This document shows positions 35,597 to 44,548 of a stretch of 64,000 bases of DNA, piece by piece. This DNA comes from an uncultured Acidobacteriota bacterium (GTDB lineage Bacteria; Acidobacteriota; UBA6911; CAINFC01): NCBI GenBank assembly GCA_903847975.1, contig CAINFC010000082.1, forward strand, positions 1 through 64,000, given 5' to 3'. How positions within the stretch are numbered: the stretch's first letter is position 1; each line of letters starts with the position of its first letter. The position numbers were made by a program, and so were the translations under genes. Under the pieces are notes generated by a model, which saw only the letters and a program-made list of their open reading frames with translations, searched no databases and was not told the origin of the DNA.

Positions 35597-35833
35597 GTGA
35601 TTGATCCTCCTTTTAAAGAATGGGAAGAGCGCCTGCAGATGCTTTTGCAGGCCTTGTGGATCAGCCGCCAGCTTCGCCAGGATGCCTCCTGTTTGCAGCA
35701 GGCCGGGATGGATCCCCAGCGGATTCGGCTTCTTTTTCAAAAGGCGGAGTCCTTTGAAGCCCAGGGGGAGGTTCTCCTGCGTCCCTTCCCCCGAAAAAGG
35801 TGGAATTCCTTTCCTACCTATTTCTGGAATTAG
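35597..35833 (+). CDS. Possible small protein of unknown function
   Basis: A 78-residue frame starting at GTG with AGGGAAAC about 7 nt upstream. The product is Leu/Gln/Arg-rich and predicted helical (KEWEERLQMLLQALWISRQL), so it looks protein-like rather than a random shadow. It stands alone on the plus strand in the gap between chorismate mutase and ispF. An overlapping minus-strand frame of 136 codons (35534-35944) runs into ispF and looks less protein-like. No family was recognised. Confidence 0.35.
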   Translation: MIDPPFKEWEERLQMLLQALWISRQLRQDASCLQQAGMDPQRIRLLFQKAESFEAQGEVLLRPFPRKRWNSFPTYFWN

Positions 35834-35858
35834 CCAGCCGCGGCCAGGCAGGTAGGAA

Positions 35859-36356
35859 TCACAACGGCTGGGGTTCAATCCGCTGCCGCTTCCGAACCAA
35901 GGCAATCGCCTGGCAGGCGATGGCTTCCTCCCGTCCGATCGCATCCATTTTTTCGTTGGTTCCCGCTTTCACGCTCACCTGGTCGGGGGATATCTGCAGC
36001 GCGGAGGCAATATTCTCGCGCATGGAGAGAAGGAATGGGGCAAGCCGGGGTTTTTCCGCCAGAATGGTGGAATCCACATTGACAACCTCCCAACCGGCGG
36101 AGGCCAGCAGATCCCGAATGCGCCGCAGAAAATAAAGGCTGCAGGTTCCCCGCCAGCAGGGGTCGTTGTCCGGGAAGTGCTTGCCGATATCGCCTTGCGC
36201 GGCAGCACCCAGGAGGGCATCGCAAACGGCATGGACCAGGGCATCGGCATCGGAATGGCCCAACAGTCCCGTGGGATGGGCGATTTCCACCCCGCCCAGG
36301 ATCAGCTTGCGGCCGGGAACCAGGCGATGGATATCATACCCCTGTCCGATTCTCAT
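35859..36356 (-). CDS. ispF: 2-C-methyl-D-erythritol 2,4-cyclodiphosphate synthase
   Basis: MEP-pathway enzyme cyclising CDP-methylerythritol phosphate to MEcPP with release of CMP. The 165-residue protein starts MRIGQGYDIHRL, with the zinc-binding Asp/His of GYDIH and a second His in LGHSDADALVHA. Family motifs GAAAQGDIGKHFPD and the C-terminal KAGTNEKMDAIGREE are present. The ATG at 36356 lies 2 bp after the ispD stop; an ATG at 36368 would overlap it. It acts two steps after IspD in the same pathway, and the two genes are transcribed together. Confidence 0.95.
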   Translation of the reverse strand: MRIGQGYDIHRLVPGRKLILGGVEIAHPTGLLGHSDADALVHAVCDALLGAAAQGDIGKHFPDNDPCWRGTCSLYFLRRIRDLLASAGWEVVNVDSTILAEKPRLAPFLLSMRENIASALQISPDQVSVKAGTNEKMDAIGREEAIACQAIALVRKRQRIEPQPL

Positions 36357-36358
36357 CG

Positions 36359-37069
36359 CTATTTCCATCGGGGATGAGCCAGAAGCCATCGGGCCCAAAC
36401 CATATCGCTGGGCACGGTTATTTTCAGGTTTCGCCGGGATCCGGGAACCACGGCAACCGGCCTGCCCAGGCGCTCGACCAGAGAAGCCTCATCCGTTCCC
36501 TGAAAGCCCTCGGATTCCGCTTTTTGCAGCGCTTCCTCGAGAACGGTTCGACGGAAAACCTGCGGGGTCTGCACCGCCGCGATGCATTCCCGGGGGATAG
36601 TCTCCGCGATCAGGTCGGAGCCAGGCTGCCTGCGCTTCAGCGTGTCCGTCAAGGGGAGACCGGGAATGGCCGCCCCGGTCTCCCCGGCCCGGCGAAGCAG
36701 GGAAAGGAAAAGGGGCCGGTCCAGGAGGGGCCGCGCGGCGTCATGCACCGCCACCCACTGGCACTGCGCAGCCATCCCGGCGAAGGCATTGGCCACCGAG
36801 GCCTGGCGGGATTCCCCTCCCTGCAGCCAGCAGATCCCGCCCTCGGGCAGCGAAAAACGGCGGGTCCAGGCCGAAAAGCCTTTGGCGGCGGAAGGTGGGA
36901 GAGCTACCACAATCTGTGACACCTCCGGCTGCCGGCTGAAAAAGCGGAGGCTGTGAATCAGCACAGGAATGCCTGCCAGGGGAAGAAACTGCTTCGGCCG
37001 GGTCCCGCCAAAGCGCGACCCGGCCCCTGCCGCGGGGATGATGACCCCCACCGCTTTCCCGGTTTTCAC
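36359..37069 (-). CDS. ispD: 2-C-methyl-D-erythritol 4-phosphate cytidylyltransferase
   Basis: Couples CTP with methylerythritol 4-phosphate to make CDP-ME in the MEP isoprenoid pathway. The 236 residues include the nucleotide-binding opening [38 protein letters not shown], and the substrate-side TPQVFRR and GTDEASLVE motifs. The start overlaps the upstream PIN/TRAM gene by 4 bp (ATGA at 37066-37069). Gene order yacL-like, ispD, ispF is common in bacteria. Confidence 0.95.
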   Translation of the reverse strand: MKTGKAVGVIIPAAGAGSRFGGTRPKQFLPLAGIPVLIHSLRFFSRQPEVSQIVVALPPSAAKGFSAWTRRFSLPEGGICWLQGGESRQASVANAFAGMAAQCQWVAVHDAARPLLDRPLFLSLLRRAGETGAAIPGLPLTDTLKRRQPGSDLIAETIPRECIAAVQTPQVFRRTVLEEALQKAESEGFQGTDEASLVERLGRPVAVVPGSRRNLKITVPSDMVWARWLLAHPRWK

Positions 37070-38136
37070 GCTGTCTTGCCTTGTGCTTTGAATGACCGTT
37101 CCGGAACGGCGCGCTGGTCGCTGCGCTCGTTGTCTCCCGGATCGAGTGCGGATTCATCAAAGCGCCCGAAAATCATTTTACCGGCCGTGGTTTGCAGCAC
37201 GCTGGTCACAGCAACGGCCACATTTTTGCCGATCATCTTCCGGGCGTTATCGACCACTACCATGGTTCCGTCATCCAGGTAGGCAATTCCCTGGTTGGGC
37301 TCCTTCCCTTCTTTCAGGATGAACACCTTCATCAGCTCGCCCGGCAGAACCACCGGCTTTAAAGTATTGGCCAGCTCGTTGATATTGAGCACTTCCACTC
37401 CACGCAGCTGGGCCACTTTATTGAGGTTGAAATCGTTGGTTACGATTTTCCCTCCGATTTTCTTGGCCAGCTCGATAAGCTTCAGATCCACTTCGCGAAT
37501 GTCAGGGAAATCCGTTTCAATGATATCCACGGTACTGCTGGTCTTCTTCTGAATTCTCTGAAGGATGTCCAGCCCCCGGCGCCCGCGGTTCCGCTTGATG
37601 GAATCCGTCGAGTCGGCTACCTGTTGCAACTCGCGCAGCACAAACTGCGGAACGACCAGCACTCCCTCCAGAAACCCGGTGTCCAGAATATCCGCGATCC
37701 GGCCGTCGATAATAACACTGGTGTCCAAAATCTTATGAAAGCGTCGACTATTGCTTTTATCCAATAAAAAGAGACCTTCCAGCGCAGAGACATCCAGGAA
37801 TTGGCCTTTCTGGGCTCCCACTACCAGCCCCACGTAGGTCATCAGTATCAGAACGGACATCTGTATAAATTGGGCCGTTACGGGCTCCAGCGCCATGCGC
37901 GATATGACCTGACTGATCAGGCTCGCCCCGATGATTCCGCCGATGGATCCCAGAGCGGATCCGATCAGGGTTTTAACGGAAAGAGTGCTGACGCGGATTT
38001 CCCCCAGAACAATGGCTAGACCGGTCATCAAACCGGCAATCAGACTGTTCCCGGGGCTCAGATGAAACGGCTGAATAATCAGGCCGCAAAAACCCAGGAT
38101 AATCACCATCATCAGACGAATGAGCCATGTCCCCAT
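37066..38136 (-). CDS. YacL-type PIN/TRAM-domain membrane protein
   Basis: A 356-residue protein with four N-terminal helices (about 5-110) tying a cytoplasmic PIN nuclease-like domain (about 135-255) to the membrane. The PIN acidic residues are visible in [16 protein letters not shown], a central Glu in FVLRELQQ, and [25 protein letters not shown]-binding domain follows (about 275-335, [20 protein letters not shown]), then a charged tail. The start has a perfect AAAGGAGGTG site. It is widely found next to ispD; the RNA substrate is unknown. Confidence 0.88.
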   Translation of the reverse strand: MGTWLIRLMMVIILGFCGLIIQPFHLSPGNSLIAGLMTGLAIVLGEIRVSTLSVKTLIGSALGSIGGIIGASLISQVISRMALEPVTAQFIQMSVLILMTYVGLVVGAQKGQFLDVSALEGLFLLDKSNSRRFHKILDTSVIIDGRIADILDTGFLEGVLVVPQFVLRELQQVADSTDSIKRNRGRRGLDILQRIQKKTSSTVDIIETDFPDIREVDLKLIELAKKIGGKIVTNDFNLNKVAQLRGVEVLNINELANTLKPVVLPGELMKVFILKEGKEPNQGIAYLDDGTMVVVDNARKMIGKNVAVAVTSVLQTTAGKMIFGRFDESALDPGDNERSDQRAVPERSFKAQGKTA

Positions 38137-38195
38137 ATCGTCCTCACCTCCTTTCTTACCCGTTAAGGGATATCTCTAACGTCTAGAGAATTGTT

Positions 38196-38224
38196 ATTTT
38201 ATTGTATCCCGAAAAAATAAACAA
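38196..38224 (-). promoter_or_regulatory. Predicted promoter of the yacL-ispD-ispF operon
   Basis: On the minus strand TTGTTT (38219-38224), a 17-bp spacer and TAAAAT (38196-38201) lie 60 bp before the yacL-like start, in an AT-rich gap. Confidence 0.48.
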
Positions 38225-38244
38225 CGTTCTTTTGGTGGCCTGGA

Positions 38245-39528
38245 TCACGAGCCCGGCCCGTGGCTTGCCAGGTCCGGATGGAACCCGTAGATCCGGACAA
38301 TCCGAGGGCTCAATGCCGTCAGAATTTCATAGGGAATCGTTTGGAGCCGTTCGGCAAGATCCCCGGCATCGGCCGAAGCCGATCCTTTTCCGCCGAAAAG
38401 GACCACTTCCTCCCCGGCGGCCACACCGGGAATCGCGCTGACATCCGCCGTGATGGTATCCATGCTGACGCGGCCAACCACAGGAGCCGCAAGGTCCCGG
38501 ACAAAAATCCGTCCGCAATTGGACCACGAACGGGAAAAACCGTCTCCATAGCCGACAGGGATGACTGCAATCCGCAAGTCTTTATCTGCCACAAAAGTGC
38601 CGCCATATCCAACCGCTTGACCCGCTTTGACCTCCTTGACCATGGTGATCCGGCTTTTCAGCGAGAGAGCCGGGCGCAGCCTCCCCTGTCCGTTTTTCCC
38701 CTTGGGATCATACCCGTAAAGAGAAATGCCGGGCCGGACCAGGCTGAAGTGCGATTCCTTCCAGTAAAGAACTCCGGCGCTGTTGGCCAGGTGAACCCAG
38801 CGGGGCGCAAGTCCGAAGTCTGACAGCGCGGCCAAAGCGCTCCGGAAAAGATCGATCTGCCGCCGGGTTGGTCCGGATTCATCGGAATCGGCACAGGCCA
38901 GATGGCTGAACACCCCTTCACACCGTACCGCAGGGGAAAACCGGCGCGCCGCTCCCAGAAAGTCGCCCAGTTCCCCGCCCGGCAGGCCCAGGCGATGCAT
39001 GCCTGTGTCCAGCTTGAGATGGTAGGAACCCGGCTTTCCTCTCCGCGCGCATTCTTCAGCAAGCCGGATCAGCGCCTCCGTGGCGCTGACCGACGGGATC
39101 AGATCCGCCTGCAGGGCGGCTGCCTCCTGTCCCGGCCAGAGCCCGTTCAGGATCAGGACAGGCTTTTTGACTCCTGCCTTCCGCAGAAGCAGCCCCTCTT
39201 CCAGGATAGCTACGGCGAACATTTCCACTCGCGGCTGAAGGAAGCGGGATACAGGGACCATTCCGTGGCCATAGGCGTTATCCTTGACTACCGCCGCCAA
39301 ACTGCAGTTTTCGGGCAGAAAGGACTTCAAAACTCCCAGATTCCACTCCAGCGAAGACCAGTCCACCTCGATCCAGGTAGGACGAAATCCCTGCGGCCAG
39401 GTGGCGGGCCGGGGACGGTCCAGAACCGCCCAGGGGGCAAGCCACCGGTTACAACGGCTGCTCGAACGGATGCGTCCGTTTGCATTCCGCGGCAGCATGG
39501 ACGAATGTTTCATTTCATCGTTTTTCAC
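38245..39528 (-). CDS. alr: Alanine racemase
   Basis: A PLP enzyme interconverting L- and D-alanine for peptidoglycan. The PLP Lys is in AAVVKDNAYGHG (Asp where Ala is usual). The catalytic Tyr is in AVGYGGTFV, and GRVSMDTITADV and PVGYGDGFSR complete the C-terminal beta domain. The protein has about 427 residues from a GTG at 39528 that overlaps the epimerase stop (GTGA); an ATG at 39513 is also possible. Either start leaves a basic 40-50-residue extension before WIEVDWSSLEWNL that is longer than in most alanine racemases. Confidence 0.92.
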   Translation of the reverse strand: MKNDEMKHSSMLPRNANGRIRSSSRCNRWLAPWAVLDRPRPATWPQGFRPTWIEVDWSSLEWNLGVLKSFLPENCSLAAVVKDNAYGHGMVPVSRFLQPRVEMFAVAILEEGLLLRKAGVKKPVLILNGLWPGQEAAALQADLIPSVSATEALIRLAEECARRGKPGSYHLKLDTGMHRLGLPGGELGDFLGAARRFSPAVRCEGVFSHLACADSDESGPTRRQIDLFRSALAALSDFGLAPRWVHLANSAGVLYWKESHFSLVRPGISLYGYDPKGKNGQGRLRPALSLKSRITMVKEVKAGQAVGYGGTFVADKDLRIAVIPVGYGDGFSRSWSNCGRIFVRDLAAPVVGRVSMDTITADVSAIPGVAAGEEVVLFGGKGSASADAGDLAERLQTIPYEILTALSPRIVRIYGFHPDLASHGPGS

Positions 39529-40502
39529 TGCCCGGCATCCGGTCGGGTCCGCTCGAACTCAATCACCCGCTTCAGGATCTGGTCCAGGCTCAGGGAATTC
39601 CGGTAGCGGATCACGGACTTCAGCTTGCCGATGTTGGGCACGCGACGCTGCATGTCTTCGAAGCCCTCCATGTAAGCCTGATCCAGGGGAATGCACTGGA
39701 TGTCCGAGGCGCTGCCCGTCAGGCGCTTCACGCGCTGGGCCAGCTCCAGAATGGAAACTTCCTGCTCTCCGCCAATATTGAAGATCTGTCCTTCCGCCCG
39801 AGGCTCGAAAAGAAGCCGGACGATCGCCGGAGCCACATCGCCCACGAAAGTAAACGTTCGTGTCTGGGAGCCGTCCCCGTAGACCGTGATCGTCTCGCCG
39901 CGCAGGGCCTGGCGCACAAATCGGGGAATAACCATGCCGTAGCGGCCCGTCTGGCGGGGGCCTACCGTATTGAAAAACCGGCCGATCACCACGGGCAGCC
40001 CGGTGGTTCGATGATAGGCCAGAGCGAAGAACTCGTCCATGGCTTTGGAACCGGCGTAACTCCAGCGCGAGATAGTGGTCGACCCGTAGATACGGTCATC
40101 CTCCTCGCGGAGCGGCACCGCGGAGTTCCGCCCGTACACTTCGGATGTGGAGGCGATAAAGATCTTTTTTCGGAAGCGATTGGCATATTCCAGCACGATT
40201 TCCGTACCCTGGATATTGGTGTGCAGGGATTCCAGAGGTTTATCCACGATCAGCTGCACACCGACCGCCGCCGCCAGGTGGACCACGCTTTCGCAGGTAG
40301 CCGTCAGCTCCAGCACCACGTTTCTCTGCAGAACGGAGCCCCGGACGAAATGGAAATGACGGTGGTTCTGAATCGACTGCAGGTTGGACAGGGACCCGGT
40401 GCTCAGGTTGTCCAGGCCGTAGACCTCATGCCCTTCCGCCACAAGCTCTTCACAAAGATAAGAACCGATAAACCCCGCTGCTCCCGTAACCAAAACTCGC
40501 AC
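39525..40502 (-). CDS. NAD-dependent nucleotide-sugar epimerase/decarboxylase (extended SDR)
   Basis: A 325-residue cytoplasmic enzyme acting on a UDP- or dTDP-sugar, probably supplying building blocks for surface polysaccharide. GTG start: VRVLVTGAAGFIGS gives the NAD-binding GxxGxxG at the very N-terminus, followed by GLDNLSTG. Catalytic positions are STSEVYG and the YxxxK in YAGSKAMDE; FNTVGPRQ and GDGSQTRTFTFVGD follow. It resembles UDP-glucose 4-epimerase and UDP-glucuronate decarboxylase equally, so specificity is open. A GAGGTG site precedes the GTG at 40502. It is coupled to alr by a 4-bp overlap. Confidence 0.88.
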   Translation of the reverse strand: MRVLVTGAAGFIGSYLCEELVAEGHEVYGLDNLSTGSLSNLQSIQNHRHFHFVRGSVLQRNVVLELTATCESVVHLAAAVGVQLIVDKPLESLHTNIQGTEIVLEYANRFRKKIFIASTSEVYGRNSAVPLREEDDRIYGSTTISRWSYAGSKAMDEFFALAYHRTTGLPVVIGRFFNTVGPRQTGRYGMVIPRFVRQALRGETITVYGDGSQTRTFTFVGDVAPAIVRLLFEPRAEGQIFNIGGEQEVSILELAQRVKRLTGSASDIQCIPLDQAYMEGFEDMQRRVPNIGKLKSVIRYRNSLSLDQILKRVIEFERTRPDAGQ

Positions 40503-40606
40503 CGCACACCTCACAGAATTTGTATTAAAATGAAACCGGTTAACCGAAAGTATATCTGCCCGGCAGCGGGCAAGCAACCTCAGCAAGGAAAACAGCCTTA
40601 TTTTTT

Positions 40607-42892
40607 ATGGGAAATACAGATTCAGGCGGCCCGCTTTCCGCGGGACGATCCGCCGGCCTTTCCTTCAAAATCGGCTTCGGGCTGCTGATCTTTTTTCTGC
40701 TCTCCCTGATCGGCACGCAGCTTTTTCTCAGGCAGACCTCGGTGGGATCCGAGCGTTTCCTCCCGGGGACCATGCTGCTGATGTACCTGACCCTGCTGGT
40801 TGTGGTCTTCGTCTTGATCCTGCTCCTGCTGCTGACGCGGCAGGTCGTCAAAATGTACTTCGAAAGCCGCCAGCACCTTCCGGGGACCAAATTCAAAGTA
40901 AGGCTTCTGGTTGCTTTCGGAGCTCTGTCCCTCATGCCGGCGCTGCTGCAGATGTTTCTTGCCTACAGCCTGATCAGCCGAAGCATCGACCGCTGGTTCA
41001 GCGCCCCTGCGGAACAGATGCTGGTCTATGCCGATTCTCTGGCCGCCAGTTTTTACCAGGAAATGATGGCCCGCCTGGAAAGGCAGTCCCGGTTTCTGGC
41101 AAACCAGGTCGCCGAAGGATTGAAGCGAGAATCCAGGCAGGACGGCGCCTGGTCCGACTGGGAGCGCTTTCTGCTGCCCTACCGGGAGTTCTTTTCCGGC
41201 GACACGGTGCTCCTGGTTCTGTCCCGCGACTGGCAACCGGACCCCTCCCGGCCCTGGAATTCCCTGCCCGAGGACTTGAAAAAAGCGATCGGCGCCGGCT
41301 TCGACGGGGAGAGCACCGCCCACCTGAAAAAATCCACCGCTCAGGATGTGGTCCTGTGCGCTTCGCCGGTTTTTTCCGCCACGCGATCCGTAGCGGGAGT
41401 CCTGCTTTGGGAGCACATCATTCCCCAAAGCATTTCCTTCAAGGCCTACAGCGTGAAGGAAGCCTACCAGAAATACATGGCCCTGCGGGAGCGCCAGCGC
41501 GAGTACCGCTGGATGTATATGCTCATTCTGGCCCTGGCCACCCTGGTGATCCTGTTCGGATTTTCCTGGTTCGCCGTTTATGTGGCCAAGCGCATCACCC
41601 TTCCCATTCAAGCCCTGGCGGAGGGTGCGGTTCAGGTGGCCAACGGGGATCTGAGCTACCGCGTCCGTTGCGAAACCTCGGATGAGCTGCAGCGCCTGGT
41701 GGACTCCTTCAACCGCATGACCGAGGACCTGCAGGAAAACCGGCGTCAGATCGAGTCCGCCTATGCACAGCTGGACGAGCGCCGGCGCTATATTGAAACC
41801 CTTCTGGAGCACATACCCTCCGGGGTCATCTCCACCGATGCCGCCCTGCAGGTAACCACCGTCAACCACGCCGCCTCGGAGCTGTTGCACATTCCGCGGG
41901 AGGGTTCGGCAGGTAAATCCCTGCAAAGCGTGCTCGACCCGCTTCTGTACAGCTCCTGCAAGGCCCTGGCGGAACGGGCCGACTACACTGGGCAATGTAC
42001 CGGCGAAACCGAATGGCTGGACGGGCAGAGCAAGCGGAACCTGGCCATCGCCGCCGCCCGGCTGGATGACCCGGAAGGGAAGATGAGCGGCATCATTCTG
42101 CTGGTGGATGATTTCACCGAACTGATCCGGGCCGAAAAAATGGCTGCCTGGCAGGAGGTGGCCAGACGCCTGGCCCACGAGTTTAAAAATCCGCTGACTC
42201 CGATTCAGCTGCAGGCGGAAATCATCGGACGCCAGGCCCGGCGCTGTCTGTCCCCGGCCGAACCGTCCCTGCTGCCGGCCGCGCCGCCACCGGAAGAGGA
42301 AAGGAAACAGATCGGGGGGATTCTGGAAAAGGGTACCGGCATCATCCTGCAGGAAGTGCGCACTCTGACCCGGCTGGTCAATGAGTTCCGCCAATTCGCC
42401 CAGATGCCCGTCTCCAACCCGTTGCCCAGCGATCTGCACGCCATCCTCCAGGCCGCGCTGCTTACCTTCGAGGGGCGGTGGGACGACATTGTTGTGGAAA
42501 AGAAGCTGGATGCCGGCCTGCCAACCCTGATGCTGGATCCGGACCAGATCAAGCGGGCGCTGGTCAATCTGGTTGAAAACGCGCTGACGGCGCTGGCGGA
42601 TATCGAGGGGACTAGAAATCTTACTTTTCTGACGAAACACGAGCCCGGCTACCGCCGGGTCCTCCTGGAGATTGCCGACACCGGATGCGGCATTCAGAAG
42701 GCAGACCAGGAAAACCTTTTCCTTCCCTATTTTTCGCGCACCCGCAAAGGGACCGGACTGGGTCTGGCCATCGTCAAGCAGATCATCGACGAGCACCATG
42801 GCAGCATACGGCTGCTTCCCAACCATCCTCGGGGAGCCCGGGCCATCCTTCATTTCCCGGTTCACCCCCCGCAGGGGGCCGACGGGGTATGA
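40607..42892 (+). CDS. NtrY-like membrane histidine kinase
   Basis: A 761-residue sensor kinase. Two helices (about 20-43 and 55-75) and a third near 105-125 come before a periplasmic domain (about 128-300), then a fourth helix (about 302-327). HAMP (about 325-380), PAS (about 395-505), HisKA with phospho-His in RRLAHEFKNPLTPIQ, and HATPase (NLVENALTAL, DTGCGIQKA, GTGLGLAIV) follow. The NtrY-type features are the multiple early helices and the HEFKNPLTP H-box. It begins in the space divergent from the epimerase gene, and the response regulator starts 15 bp after its stop. Confidence 0.88.
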   Translation: MGNTDSGGPLSAGRSAGLSFKIGFGLLIFFLLSLIGTQLFLRQTSVGSERFLPGTMLLMYLTLLVVVFVLILLLLLTRQVVKMYFESRQHLPGTKFKVRLLVAFGALSLMPALLQMFLAYSLISRSIDRWFSAPAEQMLVYADSLAASFYQEMMARLERQSRFLANQVAEGLKRESRQDGAWSDWERFLLPYREFFSGDTVLLVLSRDWQPDPSRPWNSLPEDLKKAIGAGFDGESTAHLKKSTAQDVVLCASPVFSATRSVAGVLLWEHIIPQSISFKAYSVKEAYQKYMALRERQREYRWMYMLILALATLVILFGFSWFAVYVAKRITLPIQALAEGAVQVANGDLSYRVRCETSDELQRLVDSFNRMTEDLQENRRQIESAYAQLDERRRYIETLLEHIPSGVISTDAALQVTTVNHAASELLHIPREGSAGKSLQSVLDPLLYSSCKALAERADYTGQCTGETEWLDGQSKRNLAIAAARLDDPEGKMSGIILLVDDFTELIRAEKMAAWQEVARRLAHEFKNPLTPIQLQAEIIGRQARRCLSPAEPSLLPAAPPPEEERKQIGGILEKGTGIILQEVRTLTRLVNEFRQFAQMPVSNPLPSDLHAILQAALLTFEGRWDDIVVEKKLDAGLPTLMLDPDQIKRALVNLVENALTALADIEGTRNLTFLTKHEPGYRRVLLEIADTGCGIQKADQENLFLPYFSRTRKGTGLGLAIVKQIIDEHHGSIRLLPNHPRGARAILHFPVHPPQGADGV

Positions 42893-42907
42893 TAATATTC
42901 CGAGACT

Positions 42908-44278
42908 ATGAGACCGTCGATCCTGATTATCGATGACGAACAGAACATCTGCCAGTCCTTGCTGGGTATCCTGGAGCCGGAAGGATACGAGACGCTCGCG
43001 GTTTCCAGCGGAGAGGATGGACTGGAAGCCCTGGCCCGGCGCCGGTTTGACCTGGCTCTCCTGGATATCATGCTTCCGGGGATTGACGGACTGGAAACCC
43101 TGTCCCGGGTCAAGGCTATTCGCCCCAACTGCCAGGTGATCATCATTTCCGGGCACGGAACCATCGAGACCGCCGTGCGGGCCACCAAGCTGGGGGCCTT
43201 CGATTTCATGGAAAAACCTTTATCCATGGAAAAAACCCTGTTGGTGGTCAAGAACGCCCTGCACCGGAAAAAGCTGGAAGAGGAGAACCTTCAGCTGCGC
43301 GAAGAGATGGAAAAGGGCTGTGTGATGATAGGGGATTCCATTCCGATGCAGGCCCTCCGGCAGCAGATCGACTTTGCCGCTCCCACGGACGCCAGGATTC
43401 TGATTTTCGGGGAGAACGGCACGGGAAAAGAGCTGGTAGCTCGTTTGCTGCATTACCGGAGCCAACGGCGCCAGAACCGTTTCGTCGCGGTTAACTGTGC
43501 CGCCATACCCGAGGAGCTGATCGAAAGCGAGCTGTTCGGTCATGTCAAGGGCTCCTTCACCGGAGCCAACGAAGACAAGGACGGAAAATTTGTCCTGGCG
43601 GACGGCGGCACCCTGTTCCTGGACGAGGTCGGCGACATGAGCCTGCGGACGCAGTCCAAGATTTTACGCGTGCTGGAAGAGCTGCAAATCGAAGCCGTCG
43701 GCGGAAAAGCCTCTCAGAAAGTGGACGTGCGGGTCATCTCCGCCACCAACAAGAATCTGGACGACGAGATTGAAAAGGGAAACTTCCGGGAGGACCTCCT
43801 GTATCGCCTGGAGGTCATTCCATTCCTGGTCCCCCCGCTGCGGGAGCGGACGGAGGACATCGAAACCCTGGCCGGCTTTTTCGCCCGCGAGTTCTGCGAA
43901 AAGTACGGCAAGCCGCATATCCGCTTCACCCCCCAGGCCATGGAAGCCCTGCAGCAGTACTCCTGGCCCGGAAACGTCCGCGAGCTGAGGAACCTTATCG
44001 AGCGGGTGGTGATCATGGTTCCGAGAACCACCATCGACCTTTCCGACCTGCCGCCCTACACCCTGCAAAGCGCAACGGCACCCTCCGCGGCGGAAGCGGA
44101 AGGAGAGGAAAGCCTGAAAACCGCCCGGGAAGGGTTCGAGCGCGAATTCATCCTGCGCCGCATCCGGGAGTGCGGAGGCAATATTTCCGGTGCGGCGCGC
44201 AGCCTGGGAATCGAGCGCAGCTACCTCTACGAAAAGATGCGGCGCCTGGATATTCCCATCCCCAAAAAGGAAAGCTGA
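42908..44278 (+). CDS. NtrX-like sigma-54 response regulator with GSFTGA variant loop
   Basis: A 456-residue activator. The receiver domain (about 1-120) has IIDDEQN and phospho-Asp in LLDIMLPG. The AAA+ domain (about 145-375) has Walker A FGENGTGKE, Walker B GGTLFLDEVG, and a sigma-54 contact loop reading GSFTGA in place of the usual GAFTGA. The Fis-like helix-turn-helix (NISGAARSLGIERSYLYEKM) is close to the NtrX consensus. It is paired with the NtrY-like kinase. Targets are not visible in the sequence; nitrogen, redox or envelope control are all known for this family. Confidence 0.9.
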   Translation: MRPSILIIDDEQNICQSLLGILEPEGYETLAVSSGEDGLEALARRRFDLALLDIMLPGIDGLETLSRVKAIRPNCQVIIISGHGTIETAVRATKLGAFDFMEKPLSMEKTLLVVKNALHRKKLEEENLQLREEMEKGCVMIGDSIPMQALRQQIDFAAPTDARILIFGENGTGKELVARLLHYRSQRRQNRFVAVNCAAIPEELIESELFGHVKGSFTGANEDKDGKFVLADGGTLFLDEVGDMSLRTQSKILRVLEELQIEAVGGKASQKVDVRVISATNKNLDDEIEKGNFREDLLYRLEVIPFLVPPLRERTEDIETLAGFFAREFCEKYGKPHIRFTPQAMEALQQYSWPGNVRELRNLIERVVIMVPRTTIDLSDLPPYTLQSATAPSAAEAEGEESLKTAREGFEREFILRRIRECGGNISGAARSLGIERSYLYEKMRRLDIPIPKKES

Positions 44279-44444
44279 TTCTTACCTGTTTTTCAGAAGT
44301 CATTATTATGACTTCTCAGAACTCATACGATTTTTTCAATTCAGTTCCGGGTCGATTCCGCCCTTTTGGCGAGGTCATCCTTCCCGACAAGCAGGTAAAA
44401 AGTCCCTCTTCCCTTCCGAAATGCACAGTCAGCTTCTTTTTCCC

Positions 44445-44508
44445 TTCCCGTTCTTCCCGTCTCCCTGTGAAAAGACCGGGCTCACAGGAAGAAAGGAAGA
44501 GCGGGGAA
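44445..44508 (+). repeat. Dispersed intergenic hairpin repeat, copy 3
   Basis: The left arm 44445-44470 and right arm 44482-44508 again carry GGAAGAAAGGAAGAGCGGGG on the right. This copy is in the convergent gap between the NtrX-like gene and dacB. No T-run follows on either strand. Confidence 0.83.
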
Positions 44509-44548
44509 AAATCGGTAAGAGCTGTGGGTGGAACTTTTTGCCGTGGCG

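Noticed and set aside
40622-43156. An 844-codon minus-strand frame across the NtrY-like and NtrX-like genes
   Set aside because: It crosses two genes with clear kinase and regulator motifs and shows no domain of its own.
44445-44508. Hairpin repeat considered as a bidirectional terminator for ntrX and dacB
   Set aside because: Neither strand has a T-run after the stem, and the same structure occurs in divergent gaps where no terminator is needed.
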